Shown piece after piece: positions 1 to 5,968 of a stretch of DNA of 10,902 nt. The notes beneath the pieces are model-generated. The model was not told where the DNA came from. It did no database searches and saw only the letters and a list, made by a program, of their open reading frames with translations. Where the stretch lies: assembly GCA_964422145.1 (NCBI GenBank), contig CAYQZV010000029.1, positions 1 through 10,902 on the forward strand, read 5' to 3'. The stretch comes from JACNKV01 sp964422145 (GTDB lineage Bacteria > Fidelibacterota > Marinisomatia > Marinisomatales > JACNKV01). Each line of letters starts with the position of its first letter. Positions within the stretch are counted from its first letter, which is position 1. A program made the position numbers and the translations under genes.

Positions 1-111
1 ATTTTGCTCTGGGGCTGCTACCATCCGAGCCCGCGAAATGTGAATACAGGCAGAATGAATGCTGACATGATGACAGCACTGCTGGAAAAAGTGAAAAAGG
101 AAATTCGATGA
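1..111 (+). CDS. Uracil-DNA glycosylase, C-terminal end (partial)
   Basis: This is the last 36 codons of a gene that enters from the left, in frame 1, ending in TGA at 109-111. The visible residues contain CYHPSPRNVNTGRM followed by a helix-like MMTALLEKVKKEI. The HPS-x-x-N-x-x-TGR signature is the C-terminal active-site loop motif of uracil-DNA glycosylases of the family 4/5 type, which remove uracil from DNA at the start of base-excision repair. The HPSPRN version fits family 5 (UDGb) best, but too little is visible to decide. The stop codon overlaps the start of the next gene (ATGA at 108-111), suggesting translational coupling, although the two functions are unrelated. The family call rests on this one motif. 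Confidence 0.72.
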   Translation: MLLWGCYHPSPRNVNTGRMNADMMTALLEKVKKEIR

Positions 112-2273
112 AACGGTGTGTCCTCTTATGTTTGCTGGCAATTGGAATTTGCGGAAATAAAAAACTGACTCTCGCAGATGTAACCGGCAAATCACCGTTT
201 GAAACTGCATCGCTGGGAAGAATCACATGGATTCCGGATGAAGATGCTTTTATTGTCCGCCACGATGGTGCTCTGAAAAAAGTAGATGTGGTTTCAGGCG
301 ATACAACAATCTTCATGGACAGCACTTCTTTTATGCTTTCCGATCCTGAATTTACGCAGGCACCTTGGCGTCCGGATTTTGTGCCGAGCACATTTTCGTT
401 CAGCGAAGACGGAAGCAAAATCCTCTTTCTGTCGGAACGAAAACAGATTTGGCGGCGGTCTTATTTCGGAACATTTTGGGTTATGGATGCGGCTTCAGGT
501 GAGATTCAATCCGTTTCAAAGGATAACAGCGATCTCAGGAATGTGAAATTTTCACCAGACGGTTCAAAAGTCGCCTACGTAAGGAAAGACAATAATATCT
601 ATGTGTTTAACCTCAAATCGAAGCGTGAGAAAAAACTAACCAGAACGGGATCGGAAGTAATTCTAAACGGGCACTGGGGATGGGTTTACGAAGAAGAGTT
701 CGGTTCTTTCGACGGCTACCGCTGGTCACCCGATTCTAAATCGATAGCGTACTGGGAGGAGGATCAGTCCGCAGTTCCTATCTTCAAGCTGATCCATGAA
801 CTTGATCTTTACCCCACGCTGGAAGAGATACGCTACCCCAAAGCAGGCGAAACAAACCCCACGATGCGGATCGGCATTGTTTCGGTCAACGGCGGACGCA
901 CAAAATGGCTCGATATCGGCGACAATTATGACACCTATTATCCATGGCTTAAATGGACGGACTACAATGAATTGATCGTCATGCAGATGAACCGAAAACA
1001 GAATGAATGGACTTTATTAACCATTCCGGTAAAGCGCGGAAAAACAGCATATGGACTAAAAGAAACGGACCCGAACGGCTGGGTGAGCCTGCACAGGCAG
1101 TATCATTTTCTGGAAAACGGAAATATCCTTTGGATGTCCGAGCGTTCCGGATGGAATCATTTGTATATCAACAATCCGGATGGAAAGCAGATTCGCCGGC
1201 TAACTTCAGGCAATTGGGAAGTGACGCGGATCGTCCATATAGATGAGGAAAGCGGAATCACCTACTTCATGGCGAATAAAGACTCGGTAACCGGAAGCCG
1301 GCTGTATTCTGTGGATTTTGACGGAAAAAATCTGTCATTGCTGACGCCGGAACCGGGAACGCATTCTGTCAGCGTTACCCCGAGCGGAGAGTATTTTATC
1401 GACGCATTTTCAAGCGTATCTCATCCGAGGAAGATCATCCTGAAAAATATGGACGGCTCCGCGGTAAGGGTTCTAGCCGAAACGGATAAAACCCAATATG
1501 AGGAATACGGCTGGTCCTTACCGCAGTTTCTTCAGTTCAAAACACAAGACGGATCAGAAACGCTGGATGGTATTCTGACGCTTCCGCCGGATTATAAAAA
1601 GGGAGACAAGGTGCCTGTAATTGTGTACGGATACGGCATGCCCGGAACCCAGATCGTACGGAACCGCTGGGGCGGGCTGTGGAACCAGTTTTTGGCGCAG
1701 GAAGGATACGCCGTTTTTTCTATGGATGCTCGCGGAATGAGCGGCCGGGGAGAAGCGTTCAAGAATCTTGCGTATCTCGATATGGCAAAATATTTGGCCA
1801 AAGACACCAAAACAGGCGTTCAATATTTGATCAATCAGGGAATTGTCGACCCAGACCGCATCGGTGCCTGGGGCTGGAGCGGCGGAGGCTATTTTACAGG
1901 GCTGATGCTGACCAAGAATGCCGATATCTTTGATGTAGGTGTTTCGGTTGCGCCGGTAATGGATTTTCGGCTGTACGACACCATTTACACCGAACGCTCA
2001 ATGGGCCACCCCAAACAAAATAAGGATGGTTACGATTCCACATCTGTGTTATCGTATGTAGATCGGTTCGAAGGTAAAATGCTGGTCATGCACGGTACCG
2101 GAGACGACAACGTTCACTCCCAAAATACCACCCAAATGGTAGAAGCATTTATCCAAGCCGGCAAACAGGTAGACACCTTTTATTATCCCGGGCGTCGCCA
2201 CGGCATCAGCCGAGGCAATGCACGAGCACATGTTTATCAGAACATGTTCGTGTATTTTAAAGAGAATCTTTGA
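108..2273 (+). CDS. Exported dipeptidyl-peptidase IV-like serine peptidase (S9B)
   Basis: This 721-residue prolyl-oligopeptidase-family peptidase probably removes N-terminal dipeptides from peptides outside the cytoplasm. Residues 1-23 look like a Sec signal peptide (MKR, then a hydrophobic run). Residues about 35-460 form the DPP-IV beta-propeller. They include WVYEEEF at 192-198, the double-Glu motif that holds the substrate N-terminus in DPP-IV. Residues about 475-721 are the alpha/beta-hydrolase domain. The catalytic triad is visible: Ser591 in GWSGGG, Asp666 in HGTGDDNVH and His698 in RRHGIS. The serine motif reads GWSGGG rather than the commoner GWSYGG, a mild variant. Length is normal for the family. 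The ATG at 108 is chosen because it gives a complete signal peptide and overlaps the upstream stop. Base composition matches the right flank, not the AT-rich block that follows. Confidence 0.94.
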   Translation: MKRCVLLCLLAIGICGNKKLTLADVTGKSPFETASLGRITWIPDEDAFIVRHDGALKKVDVVSGDTTIFMDSTSFMLSDPEFTQAPWRPDFVPSTFSFSEDGSKILFLSERKQIWRRSYFGTFWVMDAASGEIQSVSKDNSDLRNVKFSPDGSKVAYVRKDNNIYVFNLKSKREKKLTRTGSEVILNGHWGWVYEEEFGSFDGYRWSPDSKSIAYWEEDQSAVPIFKLIHELDLYPTLEEIRYPKAGETNPTMRIGIVSVNGGRTKWLDIGDNYDTYYPWLKWTDYNELIVMQMNRKQNEWTLLTIPVKRGKTAYGLKETDPNGWVSLHRQYHFLENGNILWMSERSGWNHLYINNPDGKQIRRLTSGNWEVTRIVHIDEESGITYFMANKDSVTGSRLYSVDFDGKNLSLLTPEPGTHSVSVTPSGEYFIDAFSSVSHPRKIILKNMDGSAVRVLAETDKTQYEEYGWSLPQFLQFKTQDGSETLDGILTLPPDYKKGDKVPVIVYGYGMPGTQIVRNRWGGLWNQFLAQEGYAVFSMDARGMSGRGEAFKNLAYLDMAKYLAKDTKTGVQYLINQGIVDPDRIGAWGWSGGGYFTGLMLTKNADIFDVGVSVAPVMDFRLYDTIYTERSMGHPKQNKDGYDSTSVLSYVDRFEGKMLVMHGTGDDNVHSQNTTQMVEAFIQAGKQVDTFYYPGRRHGISRGNARAHVYQNMFVYFKENL

Positions 2274-2334
2274 ACGAAAGTTTATTAATTTTGCTATAGA
2301 CTACTTTAAAAAATAATAATTGAAAGGAATTCAA

Positions 2335-2619
2335 ATGTATTGCAGAACTGCTACTTTAATTCACAATGGTGACACCGATGAGATCATTAATAATTTGCGA
2401 GACCAAAAAGATAAATACGATGCGGTTGAAGGCCTGCATAGTGTAACCTATGTTAAAATCTCTGACAAAGAATTTCTTGGGTTTGCTATTTATGAAAGTA
2501 AAGCGCATTTAGAAGCGGCAGCCGAACATATTCAAGGAATAATGAAAAGCTTTATGCCCTTAATTTCAACACCACCGGTATTTAAAGAAGGTGATGTGCC
2601 TTGGATTTATTCAAAATAA
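2335..2619 (+). CDS. Small ABM-like (dimeric alpha-beta barrel) protein
   Basis: This 94-residue cytoplasmic protein begins MYCRTATLIHNG. The frame is open from a TTG at 2320, but AAAGGA at 2323-2328 is well placed for the ATG at 2335, so I use the later start. The pattern is a beta strand (CRTATLIHNG), a helix (TDEIINNLRDQKDKYD), then VEGLHSVTYVKISDKEFLGFAIYES and a second helix. This fits the ferredoxin-like fold of antibiotic-biosynthesis-monooxygenase (ABM/Dabb) proteins. Family members are dimers with varied roles in small-molecule oxidation or haem handling, and the substrate cannot be read from sequence. It is the first gene of the AT-rich block, and its stop codon runs into the first copy of the block's short repeat. 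The fold is an inference from pattern. Confidence 0.62.
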   Translation: MYCRTATLIHNGDTDEIINNLRDQKDKYDAVEGLHSVTYVKISDKEFLGFAIYESKAHLEAAAEHIQGIMKSFMPLISTPPVFKEGDVPWIYSK

Positions 2620-2640
2620 AAAAACTTCTCTGGCTCAAAT
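2619..2640 (+). repeat. Start/stop repeat, copy 1 (most divergent)
   Basis: The copy lies immediately after the ABM-like stop codon. It keeps the CTCTGGCTCAAAT half exactly, but the ATGAAACG half has decayed to a run of A and CTT. It leads into the ribosome-binding site of the zinc-ribbon gene. Confidence 0.6.
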
Positions 2641-2653
2641 AACAGGGTGAACT

Positions 2654-2818
2654 ATGAAGTGTTTATCATGTTCACATAGTTGGAAAAGAAGTAAACTTAC
2701 AGAATATGTATCTTTGTTAGCGTCCTGCCCAAATTGTGGTAGCCGCTTTTTAGCAAGAAATGATTTTATTCTTTCAATTGTAAAAGCTATTAAGAATATT
2801 TTTTCAAAATCTAAATGA
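2654..2818 (+). CDS. 54-aa zinc-ribbon protein
   Basis: This short gene encodes a protein with Cys3-x-x-Cys6 and Cys25-Pro-Asn-Cys28, a typical four-cysteine zinc ribbon with a knuckle spacing of 18 residues. The motif CPNCGSRF is characteristic of small zinc-ribbon proteins. The C-terminal third (residues 37-54) is a basic helix with Ile and Phe, possibly for nucleic acid or membrane contact. AGGGTGA at 2644-2650 is a plausible ribosome-binding site. The gene starts just after repeat copy 1 and its TGA stop (2816-2818) lies inside repeat copy 2, so it is framed by two repeat copies like a cassette. No specific function can be assigned. Confidence 0.68.
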   Translation: MKCLSCSHSWKRSKLTEYVSLLASCPNCGSRFLARNDFILSIVKAIKNIFSKSK

Positions 2819-2836
2819 AACGCTTCTGACTCAAAT
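2815..2836 (+). repeat. Start/stop repeat, copy 2
   Basis: This copy matches the 22-nt consensus at about 20 positions. Its ATGA overlaps the TGA stop of the zinc-ribbon gene, and it is followed by AAAGGA, the ribosome-binding site for the next ORF. Read from its ATG it gives only MKRF before a TGA. Confidence 0.75.
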
Positions 2837-2848
2837 AAAGGATTTTTT

Positions 2849-2956
2849 ATGAAAAAACTATGGGATACAATTCCATCAAAGTATCAAGGAAAACTAATAG
2901 GCTTATTTCTTTTATTTTTGGTTATTTGGAGTATGTGGAGTGTTTGGGATAATTAA
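2849..2956 (+). CDS. 35-aa single-span membrane peptide
   Basis: This very small ORF encodes a polar N-terminus (MKKLWDTIPSKYQGK), one hydrophobic span (residues 16-29, LIGLFLLFLVIW) and a short Trp-rich tail. It has AAAGGA at 2837-2842, six bases before its ATG, supplied by the tail of repeat copy 2. Its TAA stop directly abuts the ATG of the next gene, which is itself repeat copy 3. Being framed by repeats with a proper ribosome-binding site argues that it is real. No homologue is recognised. Confidence 0.5.
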   Translation: MKKLWDTIPSKYQGKLIGLFLLFLVIWSMWSVWDN

Positions 2957-2978
2957 ATGAAACGCCTCTTGTTGATAT
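2957..2978 (+). repeat. Start/stop repeat, copy 3 (coding, gene start)
   Basis: ATGAAACGCCTCT is exact, followed by a diverged second half. It supplies the start codon and MKRLLLI of the 2957 gene's signal peptide. Confidence 0.75.
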
Positions 2979-3448
2979 TATTTCTAATTAGCTTATTAGT
3001 TGCACAGCAGAATGAGGGCGTTGAATCCACTGCCCTGGAACATGATGAAATACGATATAATCAACAAAAATTATCCGTAATTAAAGAAACTAAATTCAAC
3101 TGGAGAATCTTGAAAACAGTAGAAAGCTGGAAAGTCCTCGGAGGTAATGGTCAAGCGATAGAGGCTGAAAAATTTTTTAGAATGACCGAATCCACCGAAG
3201 AACAGATTAAACTCAATGAGTCGATTAAGCTTTCAAGACAGCAATTTGTTTTGGGTGCTATGGCGTACACAGGGGGCGCAACCATTGCCATTGCTCCACA
3301 AACAGGTAAATCAGGTGCATACATAGGGTTGGTATTTGTGATTATTAGTCAATGGTTATTTTATGAGAGTTATTCAAATGGTGTGTATCCAATTATACCA
3401 TTTGAATCTGCAAAGATTATTGCTGAAGAATACAACAATAACCTATAG
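2957..3448 (+). CDS. Exported membrane protein of unknown function
   Basis: This 163-residue protein has an N-terminal signal peptide (MKR, hydrophobic run, LLVAQ ending near residue 17) encoded partly by repeat copy 3. A charged, probably helical region follows (residues 18-93). Two hydrophobic spans lie at about 96-113 and 119-136, separated by the short turn PQTGKSG. A conserved-looking tail ends SAKIIAEEYNNNL. The ATG follows the previous stop with no space, and no clear Shine-Dalgarno sequence precedes it. I do not recognise the family. The layout suggests an envelope protein anchored by a hairpin of two helices. Confidence 0.72.
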   Translation: MKRLLLILFLISLLVAQQNEGVESTALEHDEIRYNQQKLSVIKETKFNWRILKTVESWKVLGGNGQAIEAEKFFRMTESTEEQIKLNESIKLSRQQFVLGAMAYTGGATIAIAPQTGKSGAYIGLVFVIISQWLFYESYSNGVYPIIPFESAKIIAEEYNNNL

Positions 3449-3462
3449 CCGCAAGGCGCCAA

Positions 3463-3490
3463 AACCCGCACTAGCTGGGTTATTTATTTT
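3463..3490 (+). terminator. Weak terminator hairpin opening composite repeat A
   Basis: AACCC (3463-3467) pairs with GGGTT (3477-3481) around a 9-nt loop, followed by a T-rich tract (3480-3490). It is the degenerate counterpart of the stronger hairpins at 3913 and 5883, and it ends the unit containing the 2957 gene. Confidence 0.5.
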
Positions 3491-3528
3491 CCCACATTAT
3501 TGTAGGGTAATTTATTGTAATTATTAGT
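3491..3528 (+). promoter_or_regulatory. Degenerate promoter-like segment of composite repeat A
   Basis: The segment aligns base for base with the promoter-like segments of the other two composite repeats (CCCACATT..TGTAG, then GTAATTxTxxGT), but the -10-like hexamer reads GGTAAT (3506-3511) instead of TATAAT. The 17-nt distance from hexamer to ATG is conserved. It may be a weak or decayed promoter. Confidence 0.4.
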
Positions 3529-3550
3529 ATGAAACGCCCTTGGCTCATAC
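3529..3550 (+). repeat. Start/stop repeat, copy 4 (coding, orphan start)
   Basis: ATGAAACGCCCTTGGCTCAT heads a 22-codon ORF. It lies exactly 17 nt after the -10-like hexamer, as in copies 5 and 8. Confidence 0.72.
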
Positions 3551-3597
3551 ATGGAATTAAAGTTATTTTCGTATGCTATCAGTTATTGTTATCATAG
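3529..3597 (+). pseudogene. 22-codon orphan signal-peptide start
   Basis: The ORF reads MKRPWLIHGIKVIFVCYQLLLS and then stops. The first seven residues match the signal-peptide starts at 3981 and 5947, but the hydrophobic run is interrupted and no mature protein follows. It looks like the head of an exported-protein gene whose body was lost or replaced, with the metallothionein-like gene now downstream. It could also be a genuine small peptide. Confidence 0.4.
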
Positions 3598-3642
3598 TAA
3601 ATTAGAGTAGTATTCACCCATTAAGTATAAAGGAAAAGAATA

Positions 3643-3891
3643 ATGAATTTAAAAGATAAACTGAATTTGGTATGGAAATTTCTGTTTTTGGCGGTATTTA
3701 CGTATGGTGTTGTCAGTTTTACCTGCTATAAAGACTGCGGCAAATCCCGCTGTGACAAATCAGGATCATACGCTTACTGCGAGACAAAAAGTAAGGGATG
3801 TTCAGCTGAAAAGGCGCAGTGTGATAAAGCTAAAAAGCAGTGCAAATCCGACTGCAGCAAACCTTGCTGCAAGGATAAAGTATCCGGATAA
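3643..3891 (+). CDS. Membrane-anchored Cys-rich (metallothionein-like) protein
   Basis: This 82-residue protein has a basic N-terminus, one hydrophobic span (residues about 9-26) and then a 55-residue domain with ten cysteines at 28, 32, 37, 46, 53, 60, 67, 71, 75 and 76. They are spaced mostly 4-9 apart and embedded in Lys/Asp/Ser-rich sequence ending in CSKPCC. Such spacing suggests metal binding, as in metallothioneins, or a disulfide-rich exported peptide. The N-terminal span may be an uncleaved anchor or a signal peptide. AAAGGA at 3629-3634 with 8-nt spacing supports the ATG. A strong terminator follows 20 bp after the stop. The family is not recognised and the metal-binding role is inferred from cysteine content alone. 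Confidence 0.68.
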   Translation: MNLKDKLNLVWKFLFLAVFTYGVVSFTCYKDCGKSRCDKSGSYAYCETKSKGCSAEKAQCDKAKKQCKSDCSKPCCKDKVSG

Positions 3892-3912
3892 ATTCTGCAG
3901 ATAATATGAAAC

Positions 3913-3940
3913 AAAAAACCCCGCACATGCGGGGTTTTTT
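3913..3940 (+). terminator. Strong intrinsic terminator (composite repeat B)
   Basis: A perfect 7-bp stem CCCCGCA/TGCGGGG (3919-3925 and 3928-3934) is flanked by A6 and T6, so it could work on both strands. It ends the metallothionein-like gene's unit and starts the second composite repeat. Confidence 0.88.
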
Positions 3941-3980
3941 GTTTCCACACATTGTAGTATAATAATATGTAATTTGATGT
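3941..3980 (+). promoter_or_regulatory. Promoter-like segment of composite repeat B
   Basis: The segment contains a perfect TATAAT at 3958-3963 within TTGTAGTATAAT, preceded by the T-rich end of the terminator, which could serve as a poor -35 element. The ATG follows only 17 nt after the hexamer and no Shine-Dalgarno sequence lies between, so the transcript would have a very short 5' leader. It is nearly identical to the segment at 5907-5946. Confidence 0.6.
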
Positions 3981-4002
3981 ATGAAACGCCTCTGGCTCAT
4001 TT
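3981..4002 (+). repeat. Start/stop repeat, copy 5 (coding, gene start)
   Basis: An exact match to ATGAAACGCCTCTGGCTCA that encodes MKRLWLI, the first residues of a signal peptide. Confidence 0.85.
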
Positions 4003-4463
4003 TATATCTTCTACCATTACTTGCTCAAAATAGTAGTAGTCCATCAAAAGTAATTCAGCAGAATAAAGAGGTTACTTTAATACAGGAAGCTGGATATATA
4101 TTAGCTATGCAAACCGTTTTTATAGGAACAAGTATATTATCTAGCAAGAAAAAGCTATATGGTCATGTTCTAGTATCAGGTTTTGACCTATTTATGAGTT
4201 TAGCAGGAATCAAAAATGCTTCAAATAAACAACTAGATATACAACGAAATGGTTATTATTTGCTTGGCTTAGGTTTCCTTTCAAAATCTATTTATAATAC
4301 AGGGCTTATAAATCTAAATCATTCTTCAAAAACAAAATTTTGGATTAATTATATAAGCTTTAATATTCTTGTCTATTCAGGATACTATCTTGATTCGTTG
4401 GATGAGGATGATGTCGAATTATATGAAGATGATTCATATGTTGATGAGGATGAACACAAATGA
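3981..4463 (+). CDS. Exported multi-span membrane protein with acidic tail
   Basis: This 160-residue protein starts MKRLWLILYLLPLLAQ, a signal peptide that probably ends at Ala15-Gln16. Four hydrophobic stretches follow, at about 36-53, 60-76, 91-109 and 121-138. The end is strongly acidic (residues 139-158, about half Asp/Glu). The family is not recognised. The start is fixed by alignment to the other repeat-headed genes; no Shine-Dalgarno sequence is present. It is the first gene of a probable four-gene unit ending at the terminator at 5883. Its stop codon (4461-4463) lies inside repeat copy 6, so repeats frame it at both ends. Confidence 0.75.
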   Translation: MKRLWLILYLLPLLAQNSSSPSKVIQQNKEVTLIQEAGYILAMQTVFIGTSILSSKKKLYGHVLVSGFDLFMSLAGIKNASNKQLDIQRNGYYLLGLGFLSKSIYNTGLINLNHSSKTKFWINYISFNILVYSGYYLDSLDEDDVELYEDDSYVDEDEHK

Positions 4464-4481
4464 AATGCCTCTGGGTCAAAT
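4460..4481 (+). repeat. Start/stop repeat, copy 6
   Basis: ATGAAATGCCTCTGGGTCAAAT overlaps the stop of the 3981 gene by ATGA. From its own ATG it reads MKCLWVK and then TAA, and the TAA leads into the AAAGGA ribosome-binding site of the next gene. Confidence 0.82.
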
Positions 4482-4494
4482 AAAGGACTAATCA

Positions 4495-4773
4495 TTGCTC
4501 GGCAAAAAGCACTACACGAATGGTCAAAAAGTTTATGAATTGACAGAAGACACATTAACGTATTTTTATAAAAACGGTACCCTGAAAGCTACAGGGAAAT
4601 TCAAGAATACATGCATGGAGGGCGAATGGATATTTTATCGTGAATCCGGCCAACTATGGCAAGTTGGAAATTTTGAACATAACCTAAAACATGGTCGATT
4701 CATTCGCTATAATAAGAAAGATGAAGTTGAATATGATGAAACATTTGTGAGGGGTAAATTGGTGAAAAAATGA
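4495..4773 (+). CDS. YwqK/MORN-repeat-like protein
   Basis: This 92-residue protein is built from short repeats with the pattern hydrophobic-x-x-Y-x-x-x-G-x-L-x-x-x-G-x-F (YFYKNGTLKATGKFKN, FYRESGQLWQVGNFEH, then a weaker third unit). Such repeats are typical of MORN/YwqK-type proteins, sometimes annotated as antitoxins; that role is uncertain and no toxin is visible next to it. The start must be TTG at 4495, since the next in-frame ATG is only at residue 40. AAAGGA at 4482-4487, supplied by the tail of repeat copy 6, supports it with a 7-nt gap. There is no signal peptide, so it is probably cytoplasmic. Its stop lies in repeat copy 7. Confidence 0.75.
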   Translation: MLGKKHYTNGQKVYELTEDTLTYFYKNGTLKATGKFKNTCMEGEWIFYRESGQLWQVGNFEHNLKHGRFIRYNKKDEVEYDETFVRGKLVKK

Positions 4774-4791
4774 AACGCCTCTTGTTCATAT
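4770..4791 (+). repeat. Start/stop repeat, copy 7
   Basis: ATGAAACGCCTCTTGTTCATAT overlaps the stop of the YwqK-like gene by ATGA. It reads MKRLLFI and then TAA, followed by AAAGGAGAG for the GNAT gene. Confidence 0.82.
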
Positions 4792-4804
4792 AAAGGAGAG
4801 CAAA

Positions 4805-5242
4805 ATGAATGATATTACATATCATTTCAATGAAACTATAGAGTTCAGAGATTATAAAGATTTTCTCAAACGCACAGATTTAGGGAGTCAGTATCCAGAA
4901 GAAAATTTTAAAGAGAGAATAAAAAAATTATTATCAAATCGTACATTATCTGTAACTGCAAGGAATAAAGATAATATACTGGTTGGGATATGCTTTGGGC
5001 TTACAGATTTTTCTTACTTTCTATTTATATCAGATTTGGGTGTAGATAGAAATTATGAAAATCTAGGTATTGGAAAAAAATTAGTAAACCTTTTGCAAAT
5101 AAAAGCAGGTGGGGAGGATGATATTACAGTTATTGTTTTATCAAATGAGAATGCTGTGGAGTTTTATAAGAAATGTGGATACAGAACCGATACAGATTTA
5201 CTAATAAAACCTTGCAGAGTTTGGACAGAATTCAAATTATAG
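4805..5242 (+). CDS. GNAT-family N-acetyltransferase
   Basis: This 145-residue cytoplasmic acetyltransferase transfers acetyl from acetyl-CoA to an amine that cannot be identified here. The GNAT core is visible. Strand beta4 with motif A is DLGVDRNYENLGIGKKLVN (residues 77-95), containing the acetyl-CoA pyrophosphate loop ENLGIG. Motif B is SNENAVEFYKKCGY (113-126). The N-terminal helix region (17-45) fits the usual arrangement, and length is normal. AAAGGAGAG at 4792-4800 supports the ATG. GNATs of this type are common cargo in mobile cassette arrays. The 3' side lacks the short repeat, unlike the two preceding genes. Confidence 0.88.
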   Translation: MNDITYHFNETIEFRDYKDFLKRTDLGSQYPEENFKERIKKLLSNRTLSVTARNKDNILVGICFGLTDFSYFLFISDLGVDRNYENLGIGKKLVNLLQIKAGGEDDITVIVLSNENAVEFYKKCGYRTDTDLLIKPCRVWTEFKL

Positions 5243-5323
5243 GATACCGGTTTTTGGATATTTAGGCTGGCGGTAAATAAATTTACTCTACTTCGTAATT
5301 ATAGCTATCTTAAGGAGGACGCT

Positions 5324-5860
5324 ATGAAACATATAAACTCAATTATTTTTCTCACTTCGTTTTTATTTTGCCAAAACGAACCAGAAAGTACACAAAATTT
5401 GTTATCCGAAAATCTTAAGCCTTTTCAAGCCTTTATAGGCAAAACATTTAAAGGTGAATTTGCCAATTCGACTCCAGAAAAACCTGTTTATGATATATCA
5501 CGTTGGGAGAGAGCATTGAATGGCAATGCGATTCGTATTATGCATTCAGTCAATAATGGAGAATATGGTGGCGAATCAATCGTGATGTGGGATACTAAGA
5601 AAGAAAGTCTAGTCTCATGGTATTTCACTACAGCAGGGTTCTATACTCAGGCAACATTGCACTTTGAAGATGAAAAGTTAATTAGTATAGAAGATGTCAC
5701 TGGTAATGAAAATGGGATTACTCAAGTAAAAGCAATTATTTCATTATTACCTGATGGAGAACTAATTAATTCATCAAAGTATTTTATGAATGGTAGTTGG
5801 GTAGATGGGCACAAAATTCACTATAAGGAAGTGCCAGATGCTAAAGTGGTATTCAAATAA
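5324..5860 (+). CDS. Exported DUF1579/lipocalin-like protein
   Basis: This 178-residue protein has a short signal peptide (residues 1-17, MKHINSIIFLTSFLFCQ). A single beta-rich domain follows, starting with LKPFQAFIGKTFKGEF and continuing through RWERALNGNAIRI, GESIVMWD, SLVSWYFTTAGFYTQATLHFED and KYFMNGSWVDGH. This matches the pattern of DUF1579 and related lipocalin-like proteins, whose ligands are mostly unknown. A very strong ribosome-binding site AAGGAGG at 5312-5318 precedes the ATG by five bases. The 81-bp gap before the gene carries no repeat copy, so this gene and the GNAT are less tied to the repeat system. It is followed by the terminator at 5883. Confidence 0.72.
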   Translation: MKHINSIIFLTSFLFCQNEPESTQNLLSENLKPFQAFIGKTFKGEFANSTPEKPVYDISRWERALNGNAIRIMHSVNNGEYGGESIVMWDTKKESLVSWYFTTAGFYTQATLHFEDEKLISIEDVTGNENGITQVKAIISLLPDGELINSSKYFMNGSWVDGHKIHYKEVPDAKVVFK

Positions 5861-5882
5861 TATTTTTTTTTATAAACATCAA

Positions 5883-5906
5883 GCCCCACACCAGCGGGGT
5901 TTTTTT
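5883..5906 (+). terminator. Intrinsic terminator (composite repeat C)
   Basis: CCCC (5884-5887) pairs with GGGG (5896-5899), extended by an inner C-G pair across one mismatch, then a T7 tract. It closes the 3981-5860 gene unit. Confidence 0.82.
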
Positions 5907-5946
5907 GTTTCCCCACATTGTAGTATAATTTTTTGTAATTTTCTGT
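5907..5946 (+). promoter_or_regulatory. Promoter-like segment of composite repeat C
   Basis: A perfect TATAAT at 5924-5929 sits in TTGTAGTATAAT, with exactly 17 nt to the ATG at 5947 and no Shine-Dalgarno sequence between. The segment before the hexamer (GTTTCCCCACATTGTAG) and the GTAATTT that follows are shared with the other composite repeats. Confidence 0.6.
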
Positions 5947-5968
5947 ATGAAGCGCCCCTGGGTCATAT
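5947..5968 (+). repeat. Start/stop repeat, copy 8 (coding, gene start)
   Basis: ATGAAGCGCCCCTGGGTCATAT encodes MKRPWVI at the head of the SH3b protein. The changes from consensus still give a signal-peptide start. Confidence 0.8.

Noticed and set aside
2320..2334. TTG at 2320 as the start of the ABM-like gene
   Set aside because: It would place AAAGGA inside the coding sequence. That site is correctly spaced for the ATG at 2335.
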